Source of the DNA: an uncultured Clostridium sp.
GTDB lineage: Bacteria; Bacillota; Clostridia; TANB77; CAG-508
Length of the DNA: 20,665 bases
Assembly: GCA_900554565.1 (NCBI GenBank)
Contig: USHX01000023.1
Span: 1-20,665 of the forward strand
Direction of reading: 5' to 3'
Position numbers and translations under genes: made by a program. This document shows, in pieces, positions 15,140 to 20,665 of the stretch. Below the pieces are notes generated by a model. It was not told where the DNA came from and searched no databases. It saw only the letters and a list, made by a program, of their open reading frames with translations. Each line of letters opens with the position of its first letter. Within the stretch, counting starts at the first letter, position 1.

Positions 15140-16105
15140 ATGGACACAATAGTCCTAAAATTTGGTGGAAGCTCTGTAGCAGATAATGAAAAATTAAACT
15201 TAGTAGCAAATATAATAACTAAACTTTATGATAAAGGAAATCGTATAATAGTTGTTTTATCTGCACAAGGAAAAACAACAGACACTTTAATAAATCAAGC
15301 CGCAGAATTGTCAGATAACGTAAAATTACGCGAATTAGATACATTATTAAGCTCACGGTGAACAAATATCAATATCAAAATTAGCAATTATTTTAAACGA
15401 TAGGGGATATGATGCAATAAGTTTAACACGGTTGGCAAGCTGGAATAATTACGAATAAAACAAATCAAAATGCTTTAATTAAAAACATAGATACTTGTAG
15501 AATATCAAAAGAACTAGAACAAAATAAGATAGTAATTATAGCGGGATTTCAAGGAATAAATGAAAATGGAGATATTACTACACTAGGAAGGCGGAGGTTC
15601 TGATACAACAGCAGTTGCAATTGCCGCTGCAATGCAAGCAGACAAATGTTATATATTTTCCGATGTTGATGGAGTGTACACGGCAGATCCAAATAAAGTT
15701 ATAAACGCAAAAAAATTAGCTTCTTTGACATATGAAGAAATGCAACAAATTTCAAGTGAAGGAGCTAAAGTATTACACAATAGATGTGTTGAAATAGGCG
15801 AAAAATATGGTATTCCTATTATAACTAAATCTACATTTAATAATAAAAAAGGCACTGTAATTTCTGATGCCATAGAAGGAGACTCAGTAAAAAGTATTGT
15901 AAAAAACGATGTTTCAAGAATTTCTATAATTGGAAATGGAATTGTTAGAAATTTTAAAGTTATAACTGATGTTCTTGATTTGATAAAAGAAAATAAGCTT
16001 CAAATGTTAAATTTTGAAGTCTCTGAAACAAAAATATCAGTTACTTTTAATAGTATTGTTAATGATAAAATTTTAGAAAAAATGCATAAAATGATTTTCG
16101 AATAA
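15140..16105 (+). CDS. lysC: Aspartate kinase, read with three +1 shifts at CGG codons; short regulatory part
   Basis: This enzyme phosphorylates aspartate, the first step towards lysine, threonine and methionine (and diaminopimelate for the cell wall). The start is ATG at 15140, with AGAGGTGG 5 bases before it. VLKFGGSSVA is the N-terminal kinase motif. The frame breaks at 15356, 15429 and 15592, each an in-frame CGG, and each would end translation within 10 codons. Skipping each C gives LSSGEQIS, SLTGWQAGI and TLGRGGSDTTA, all family hallmarks. The rest (FSDVDGVYTADP, AKVLHNRCVE) is intact to TAA at 16103-16105. The joined protein is 320 residues, well short of the usual 400 or more: after GTVISDAIEG it goes straight to RISIIGNGI...VSETKISVTF, which resembles the second ACT domain, so the first ACT domain seems missing. 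A pseudogene remains possible. Confidence 0.85.
15356..15358 (+). other. Putative CGG +1 frameshift site 1 in lysC
   Basis: In-frame CGG after TCA, followed directly by TGA in zero frame. Skipping the C gives GGT, glycine 73 of the conserved SSGEQ motif. Confidence 0.7.
15429..15431 (+). other. Putative CGG +1 frameshift site 2 in lysC
   Basis: In-frame CGG after ACA. Skipping the C gives GGT, glycine 97 of LTGWQAGI. Without the shift, TAA follows at 15456-15458. Confidence 0.7.
15592..15594 (+). other. Putative CGG +1 frameshift site 3 in lysC
   Basis: In-frame CGG after AGG. Skipping the C gives GGA, glycine 151 of the kinase motif GRGGSDTTA. Without the shift, TGA follows at 15601-15603. 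Confidence 0.7.
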
Positions 16106-16134
16106 AAAATTAAGCCAGAGTAAAGTCTCTGGCT
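16104..16134 (-). terminator. Terminator between the convergent lysC and PhoH genes
   Basis: AGCCAGAG (16113-16120) and CTCTGGCT (16127-16134) form a perfect 8-bp stem with a 6-base loop. On the minus strand it is followed by TTAATTTTTTATT, so it chiefly ends the PhoH transcript; the plus-strand side lacks a T-run. Confidence 0.75.
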
Positions 16135-16148
16135 ATACATATAAATAA

Positions 16149-17528
16149 CTACATAATTTTTGCTGCTTCTTTTGCAAGTTCACTACGAACTGATTCATCT
16201 TCTTCAAAATATACTTGCCATGCTAAAGAATTACCTTTCCATATTTCTGAAGCATATGTTATACCATTGTATTTTTCATTTAGTGATCTTTCATCTGTTT
16301 GTGAAGGGTCACCTAATAATACAATTTTACAACCTTCTGCTGCTCTTGTTATAATTGTTTTTATTGTTTTGGGCTTAATATTTTGACATTCATCTATAAT
16401 GTAGATAGCATTTGAAATAGAAGCTCCACGCAATGTTTCTACTGGTTGAATATCAATAATATTATCTTCAAACAATTTAGCAACGGGATCTTCATTACTT
16501 GAAGAATCATTGTTTTTATTTTTCTTAGAATCTTTTTTTAATAAAATTCGCAAGTTATTTTTAAATCCAATGATATATGGATCAGCTTTATTCATGATTT
16601 CTCCAGGTAAGTATCCTAATTCATTAGCATGAATAGGAGCTCCAATTAAGATTTTATCATAAACATGTTCTTCGCCGGGCTTAATAGTTTTTTCCAAATC
16701 TACTGCAAGTGATAAAAAAGTTTTTCCTGTACCTGCAGGACCTTTAACAATAACTAAAGGAGCTTTTTGTGGATCTGTAAGTAGAGCTTCCTTTAACATC
16801 AATTGCCCAGAATTTTTAGTTTTTTGGGAATATGGATGAATATCCTTAAATACCAATTCAACTAAGCAATTACCATCAAAACGAGTAAGTGCTGACTTTT
16901 GTGGATTATCCATTCCTTTTAGTGTAACAAACATATTTTGTTGAAGCTTTTGTTGAATTCCTTCAGGCAAAAGATTTACAGATATTTTTTTATCACTGTA
17001 AAACTTATCTATCAATGAATCTTCCACCGGACAAGTTAATCTTCCAGAATATTGTTCGGTTAATGCAGGAAAAATCTCATCTTTAAAGTTTTGAGCTTCA
17101 ATTCCTACTTGTTTAGCTTTTATTCTAAAAGAAGTTTTTCGGCTAATGATAATAACCTTTTCATTATTTCTTTTTAAGCCTAAAGCTATTTGTAAACAAC
17201 GTTTATCATAGTTGTTTAAATCTGGAAATTTTTTTAATGATCCATGATCTTCTTTAAAATGATTAGAATCAATTAGTTGCAATATTGAACCATTTGATTG
17301 TTTACAACCATTTTCTACTAATTCATTAGCATCAAAAGTTTCGATATATTCCAAAACTTTAATAGCTAACTTCGACTTTTCATCTGGTTTTCTTGCTGCC
17401 TTTTCTAATTCATCAATAGTTTCCATTGGAATTACAACTTTGTTGTTTTTTCCAAAACTTACCAAAGCATCTGGAACAGATGTTAGTGAACCTGCTCTTA
17501 CTAAAAATGTCTTGCCTATCGCTGTCAT
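16149..17528 (-). CDS. PhoH-family ATPase with a degenerate N-terminal PIN domain
   Basis: A 459-residue two-domain protein of the PIN-PhoH type (PhoH2/YlaK-like). Residues about 1-155 follow the PIN fold: VVIPMETIDELEKAARK, DKRCLQIALGL and RIKAKQVGIEAQNF. The usual catalytic LDTNVL near residue 10 is replaced by LVRAGSLTS, and the later TKD acid is replaced by SRKT (129-132), so nuclease activity is doubtful. Residues about 225-459 are the PhoH P-loop domain: Walker A GPAGTGKT (263-270), Walker B YIIDE (376-380) and LLGDPSQTD. The family is linked to ATP-dependent RNA unwinding and cleavage. The start has AGGAGG 8 bases upstream. It has its own promoter and is divergent from yabP. Confidence 0.85.
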   Translation of the reverse strand: MTAIGKTFLVRAGSLTSVPDALVSFGKNNKVVIPMETIDELEKAARKPDEKSKLAIKVLEYIETFDANELVENGCKQSNGSILQLIDSNHFKEDHGSLKKFPDLNNYDKRCLQIALGLKRNNEKVIIISRKTSFRIKAKQVGIEAQNFKDEIFPALTEQYSGRLTCPVEDSLIDKFYSDKKISVNLLPEGIQQKLQQNMFVTLKGMDNPQKSALTRFDGNCLVELVFKDIHPYSQKTKNSGQLMLKEALLTDPQKAPLVIVKGPAGTGKTFLSLAVDLEKTIKPGEEHVYDKILIGAPIHANELGYLPGEIMNKADPYIIGFKNNLRILLKKDSKKNKNNDSSSNEDPVAKLFEDNIIDIQPVETLRGASISNAIYIIDECQNIKPKTIKTIITRAAEGCKIVLLGDPSQTDERSLNEKYNGITYASEIWKGNSLAWQVYFEEDESVRSELAKEAAKIM

Positions 17529-17579
17529 AAAATTTTCCTCCTGTGTATATATATAGTTATTATATAAAAGTAGATAATC

Positions 17580-17593
17580 ACTAAAATTTTAGT
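17580..17593. repeat. 14-bp perfect palindrome in the PhoH 5' leader
   Basis: ACTAAAATTTTAGT is fully palindromic. It lies downstream of the PhoH promoter, between the -10 box and the start codon. Related ACTAAAA words lie at about 17629 and 17660 in the same divergent intergenic region. It is a candidate operator. Confidence 0.4.
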
Positions 17594-17621
17594 AATTAAA
17601 TTATACTTTTACATAATTGAT

Positions 17622-17650
17622 ATTATACACTAAAAATTAACATAATGCAA
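17622..17650 (-). promoter_or_regulatory. Sigma-A promoter for the PhoH gene
   Basis: On the minus strand, TTGCAT (17650-17645) and TATAAT (17627-17622) are separated by 17 bases. This implies a leader of about 85-90 bases before the start codon at 17528. Confidence 0.65.
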
Positions 17651-17762
17651 TTACTTTTGACTAAAATTAGCTTTTAAGTGGGTTTTCACGATATATTTAG
17701 TTCTAAAAAAGACAAACTCTGAATATATATAATTTAGTAAGGTGAACAAGGAGGAAGGAAAA

Positions 17763-18062
17763 ATGGCAATAGAAGAAAGAAAAACAATAAGTACAGGAGT
17801 TATTCAAAATCTTATATTAGAAAATAGGGGAAAGCTAAGTATTTCCGGAGTATTAGATGTCTTAAGTTTTGATGATCAAATAGTAATTGTTGAAACAGAA
17901 TTAGGTTTGTTAACAGTAAAAGGAGAAAATTTAAGAATTAATAAATTAAGTATAGACACATCAGAAGTAATTGTTGAAGGCGACATAGCTTCACTAGTAT
18001 ATAGTGAAAACAAAGGAACAGATAAAACAAAAGGAAGTTTAATAAGTAAAATATTCAAATAA
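17763..18062 (+). CDS. yabP: Sporulation protein YabP
   Basis: A 99-residue protein. Its SISGVLDVLSFDDQIVIVETELGLLTVKGENLRINKLSIDTSEVIVEGDI matches the YabP/YqfC family (spore cortex/coat-associated, small beta-rich domain). It is required for sporulation and is normally paired with YabQ. The ATG at 17763 is preceded by AAGGAGGAAGG. An upstream in-frame GTG at 17742 would put the ribosome binding site inside the gene, so it is not the start. The yabP-yabQ-divIC order is the conserved Firmicutes arrangement and supports an endospore-forming lineage. I could not identify a clear sigma-E promoter by eye. Confidence 0.9.
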   Translation: MAIEERKTISTGVIQNLILENRGKLSISGVLDVLSFDDQIVIVETELGLLTVKGENLRINKLSIDTSEVIVEGDIASLVYSENKGTDKTKGSLISKIFK

Positions 18063-18079
18063 AAAAGGAGTATAAAAAG

Positions 18080-18577
18080 ATGATAATAAACCAATCTTAT
18101 TTATTTGCAATTTTTATGATAAATGGTATTATCATAGGAATTTTATTTGATATATTTAGAATATTAAGAAAAATAATAAAAACAAGTGATATGTTTACAT
18201 ATTTAGAAGATATCATTTTCTGGATTTTAACCGGAGCTACTATATTATATAGTGCCTTCGTTTTTAACAACGGTCAAATTCGATTATTTATGTTTTTAGC
18301 TATAATATTAGGCTGCTTCATATATATGATTCTTTTAAGCTCAAAAGTAATAAAAATAAATGTTACAATAATAAACTTTATAAAACAAATATTGATAAAA
18401 ATATTAAAAATACTTGCTTTGCCATTTCAATATATTTATAAATTATTAAGGAAAATACTGTTAAATCCTATAGTTTTGGTATTTATTAATATAAGAAAAA
18501 AATTTATATATTTCTACAAGAAAATATCAAATAATTTAAAAATAAAACAAAAAGACAAAAATAAAATAAAAATTTAG
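18080..18577 (+). CDS. yabQ: Spore cortex biosynthesis membrane protein YabQ
   Basis: A 165-residue membrane protein with three to four hydrophobic helices in residues about 5-95. These include the YabQ-typical GIIIGILFDIFRILRKI start and YLEDIIFWILTGATILY. The C-terminal 60 residues are very basic (lysine-rich) and probably cytoplasmic. In Bacillus, YabQ acts in the mother cell and is needed for cortex formation. The start has AAAAAGGAG, and the gene lies 17 bases after yabP, so the two form one unit. Confidence 0.88.
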   Translation: MIINQSYLFAIFMINGIIIGILFDIFRILRKIIKTSDMFTYLEDIIFWILTGATILYSAFVFNNGQIRLFMFLAIILGCFIYMILLSSKVIKINVTIINFIKQILIKILKILALPFQYIYKLLRKILLNPIVLVFINIRKKFIYFYKKISNNLKIKQKDKNKIKI

Positions 18578-18667
18578 AAAAATAAGAAGGATTTTTTTAG
18601 TTTTTGTAGAAATATATAAATATGGTATCCGTAAGGAGTTATACATTAGAATTGGAGAGAATAACTT

Positions 18668-18943
18668 ATGAAAAAAAATAAAAAAATATACAGAAACATT
18701 TTAATATTAATAATAGGAGCATATGTTATATTAACACTATTTAACCAACAAAAAATACTTAATCAATATACACAAGACAACAAAGATCTAGCACAAAAAA
18801 TAGAACAAGAAAAAGAGACAAAGGAAGAATTAGCAAAGAAAAAAGAAGATGTTAATTCACTAGATTTTATAGAACAAACAGCTAGGGAAAAGTTAGATAT
18901 GTATTATCCAAATGAGAGAGTTTATATAGACCAAGGAATGTAA
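18668..18943 (+). CDS. DivIC/FtsB-like septum formation initiator
   Basis: A 91-residue bitopic protein. It has a short basic cytoplasmic start (MKKNKKIYRN), one membrane helix at about 11-27 (ILILIIGAYVILTLF), and then a coiled coil (about 30-62, rich in Q, E and K). The C-terminal motif DFIEQTAREKLDMYYPNERVYID is typical of FtsB/DivIC. These proteins join FtsL and DivIB/FtsQ in the divisome. Position after yabP-yabQ supports DivIC over FtsL. The ribosome binding site is TTGGAGAG. The 90-base gap before it holds no gene. A terminator overlaps the stop codon. Confidence 0.85.
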   Translation: MKKNKKIYRNILILIIGAYVILTLFNQQKILNQYTQDNKDLAQKIEQEKETKEELAKKKEDVNSLDFIEQTAREKLDMYYPNERVYIDQGM

Positions 18944-18968
18944 TATAGGCACATTCCTTTATTTTTTT
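18933..18968 (+). terminator. Strong terminator after divIC
   Basis: AAGGAATGT (18933-18941) pairs with ACATTCCTT (18951-18959), with a 9-base loop. TTTATTTTTTTT follows. The 5' arm includes the last codons and the first base of the stop codon. Confidence 0.85.
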
Positions 18969-18990
18969 TGCTTTTTTTGGTATCTAGGGG

Positions 18991-19019
18991 TTTCAAAAAT
19001 GCAAAAAATATGCTATAAT
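18991..19019 (+). promoter_or_regulatory. Extended -10 promoter for rho
   Basis: TATAAT (19014-19019) is preceded directly by TGC, giving an extended -10 element. A weak -35 box, TTTCAA, lies 17 bases upstream (18991-18996). The leader would be about 90 bases. Confidence 0.7.
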
Positions 19020-19117
19020 AGTTCTGTGAAAAATATTTATAGTCTAAAAAATTCCCAAGTATGAAAAAATAACAAAAAAATAAATAAAAATAGAAAAATT
19101 TGTAATAGGAGGTATTG

Positions 19118-20449
19118 ATGTTGAATTTCGATAAATTAACATTAACAGAATTAAAAGAATTAGCTAAAGAAAACAATATAAAAAATATTTCAAAACTAAA
19201 AAAAGATGAATTAATAACAGTACTAAAACAAATATTAGGTGATAACACAAATACAGAAAAGAAAGAAAAAAAAGAAACTCATTATGACAAAAATGGGGAC
19301 CCTATCGTAGACTACAAATTAACTAATGAAGGCGATGAAATAGTTGAAGGTATATTAGATATCTTACCTGATGGCTACGGATTTTTAAGGGGTGAAAATT
19401 TCTTATCTAGTGACAAAGATGTATATGTTTCAATGGTACAAATAAAAAGATTTAGATTAGACACAGGTGATATAGTAAAGGGAATATCAAGATATAGAGA
19501 AGGTGAAAAATTCCCATCTTTAATCTTTGTTGGTGAAGTTAATGGAGAACATCCAGAAAAAGCAATGAAAAGAAAAAGATTTGATGAATTAACACCAATA
19601 TATCCAAATGAAAGAATAAAATTAGAAACTATACCAACAGACTATGCTACTAGAATGATTGACTTAATAAGCCCTATTGGAAAAGGTCAAAGAGGAATGA
19701 TAGTTGCACCACCTAAAGTAGGAAAAACAACATTATTAAAGAAAATAGCAAACAGCATAAGTCAAAATAATCCTGAAATAGAATTGATAGTTTTACTAAT
19801 AGATGAAAGACCAGAAGAAGTTACTGACATGAAACGTTCTATAAAAGGCCAAGTAATACATTCAACATTTGATGAATTACCTGATCATCATGTAAAAGTG
19901 GCTGAAATGGTAATTGAAAGAGCTAAAAGACTAGTAGAACATGATAAAGATGTTGTAATATTATTAGACAGCATTACTAGATTAACAAGAGCATATAACT
20001 TAGTAATTCCTTCATCTGGAAGAACTTTATCAGGAGGTATTGATCCAGCAGCTTTACACAAACCAAAGAAATTCTTTGGAGCTGCAAGAAATATAGAATT
20101 TGGCGGAAGTTTAACAATTCTTGCTACATCTTTAATTGATACAGGAAGTAGGATGGATGACGTCATATTTGAAGAATTTAAAGGAACAGGAAATATGGAA
20201 GTACACTTAGATAGGAAATTATCTGAAAAACGTATTTTCCCAGCTATTGATATTAATAAATCTGGAACTAGAAGAGAAGATTTATTATTGACTAAAAAAG
20301 AAATGGATACAGTTTTTGCATTAAGAAAAGCAATGAATAGTATGCCTGTAGCTGATGTTACTGAGCAGGTTATAAGCCAAATGACTCAAACTAAAAATAA
20401 TGATGAATTTATTGATAAGATGGAAAATTATTTGGTTAAATTCAAATAA
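19118..20449 (+). CDS. rho: Transcription termination factor Rho
   Basis: The protein has 443 residues. The N-terminal helical Rho-N domain (LTLTELKELAKENNIKNISKLKKDELI) is followed by a short lysine-rich linker. Then comes the cold-shock-like RNA-binding domain (GYGFLRGENFLSSDKDVYVS) and the RecA-type motor. The motor has Walker A PPKVGKTTLLKK and Walker B ELIVLLIDERPEEVTDM, then DSITRLTRAYN and SGRTLSGGIDPAALHKPKKFFGAARNIEFGGSLTI, which carries the secondary RNA-binding loops. It is a homohexameric ATP-dependent helicase that ends transcription. AGGAGGT (19107-19113) fits the ATG at 19118; TTG codons at 19115 and 19121 are alternatives. It has its own promoter and terminator. Confidence 0.95.
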   Translation: MLNFDKLTLTELKELAKENNIKNISKLKKDELITVLKQILGDNTNTEKKEKKETHYDKNGDPIVDYKLTNEGDEIVEGILDILPDGYGFLRGENFLSSDKDVYVSMVQIKRFRLDTGDIVKGISRYREGEKFPSLIFVGEVNGEHPEKAMKRKRFDELTPIYPNERIKLETIPTDYATRMIDLISPIGKGQRGMIVAPPKVGKTTLLKKIANSISQNNPEIELIVLLIDERPEEVTDMKRSIKGQVIHSTFDELPDHHVKVAEMVIERAKRLVEHDKDVVILLDSITRLTRAYNLVIPSSGRTLSGGIDPAALHKPKKFFGAARNIEFGGSLTILATSLIDTGSRMDDVIFEEFKGTGNMEVHLDRKLSEKRIFPAIDINKSGTRREDLLLTKKEMDTVFALRKAMNSMPVADVTEQVISQMTQTKNNDEFIDKMENYLVKFK

Positions 20450-20458
20450 ACGGGAAAT

Positions 20459-20490
20459 AAGGGAAGAGCTTATGCTTTTCTCTTTTATAT
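20459..20490 (+). terminator. Rho-independent terminator after rho
   Basis: AAGGGAAGAGC (20459-20469) pairs with GCTTTTCTCTT (20474-20484), including two G-U pairs, with a 4-base loop TTAT. A T/A-rich stretch follows. Confidence 0.75.
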
Positions 20491-20610
20491 ATTATTAATT
20501 TTACACAAAATCAAAGTAATACAACCAGCTTGGAGCATTGAAAAGTGTAAAAACAGTAAAATAATTGATAATAAAAAATAGCAATTTCTTGTTTGAATTG
20601 GAGGGAAAAA

Positions 20611-20665
20611 ATGAGTTTTTCATATACTAGAAAAATAAACTATTATGAAACAGATAAAATGGGAG
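20611..20665 (+). CDS. Acyl-CoA thioesterase, hotdog fold (5' end only)
   Basis: Only 18 residues are visible (MSFSYTRKINYYETDKMG) before the window ends. The pattern R-x-x-Y-Y-E-T-D-x-M-G is the start of the 4-hydroxybenzoyl-CoA thioesterase/YbgC family, whose aspartate (here in ETD) is catalytic. The ATG has a good ribosome binding site (TTGGAGGG). The 125 bases before it hold the rho terminator and nothing else I can name. Confidence 0.7.
   Translation, partial: MSFSYTRKINYYETDKMG

Noticed and set aside
10619..15603. Reading accC, accD, prfB and lysC as ordinary pseudogenes or random sequencing errors
   Set aside because: All six breaks are the same event (extra C giving CGG before a conserved glycine), none lies in a homopolymer run, and the genes are otherwise intact and mostly essential. 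A systematic artefact is still possible and is listed as the main alternative.
17690..17740. Sigma-E promoter for yabP
   Set aside because: AT-rich words such as ATATATT and ATATATAATT are present, but I found no pair with proper sigma-E spacing.
1..20665. CRISPR array, tRNA, rRNA or insertion sequence
   Set aside because: No regularly spaced repeats, no tRNA-like cloverleaf ends, no rRNA sequence and no transposase motifs were seen; the only dispersed repeat is the hairpin element.

Overview
The window is very AT-rich, with tightly packed genes, strong AGGAGG-type ribosome binding sites and sigma-A-like promoters. It carries the sporulation genes yabP and yabQ. This points to an endospore-forming (or ancestrally spore-forming) low-GC Firmicute of class Clostridia, probably a gut-type lineage; the species cannot be told from the sequence.

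Layout: (1) 1-633, the 3' end of an FtsX-like ABC permease. (2) 634-996, a terminator, a start-less HTH remnant on the minus strand and a promoter. (3) 997-3356, a small membrane protein and a MATE transporter fused to a cytidylate-kinase-like domain. (4) 3425-3612, a large imperfect hairpin element. (5) 3704-13858, a roughly 10-kb type II fatty acid synthesis operon: acyl-CoA/ACP synthetase, biotin-protein ligase, fabD, fabG, fabF, accB, fabZ, accC, a second hairpin element, accD, accA and fabI. It makes malonyl-CoA (AccABCD, with AccB biotinylated by the ligase), loads it on ACP (FabD) and runs the elongation cycle (FabF, FabG, FabZ, FabI). No acpP, fabH or fabK is present. (6) 13957-16105, prfB (release factor 2) and an aspartokinase. 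(7) 16149-17528 on the minus strand, a PIN-PhoH ATPase. (8) 17763-20449, yabP, yabQ, a DivIC/FtsB-like gene and rho, then the first codons of a thioesterase.

The most striking feature is translational. Four highly conserved genes (accC, accD, prfB, lysC) are each broken by single-base insertions, six in total. Every one is an extra C directly before a glycine codon, so the zero-frame codon at each break is CGG. Skipping that C restores a conserved glycine and the family sequence each time. I find no other in-frame CGG in any gene of the window, although out-of-frame CGG trinucleotides are present (about eighteen by eye). This suggests that CGG is an unassigned or unread arginine codon in this organism, and that the ribosome shifts +1 there (CGG-N read as GGN, glycine). 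prfB would then need two +1 shifts: the classical CTT-TGA-C autoregulatory site, which is also present, and the CGG site. A systematic sequence artefact is the main alternative.

A second unexplained structure is a pair of hairpin elements of about 185 bp, at 3425-3612 and 11149-11331, in opposite orientation. They share a core, while their outer stems differ in sequence yet each stays self-complementary.
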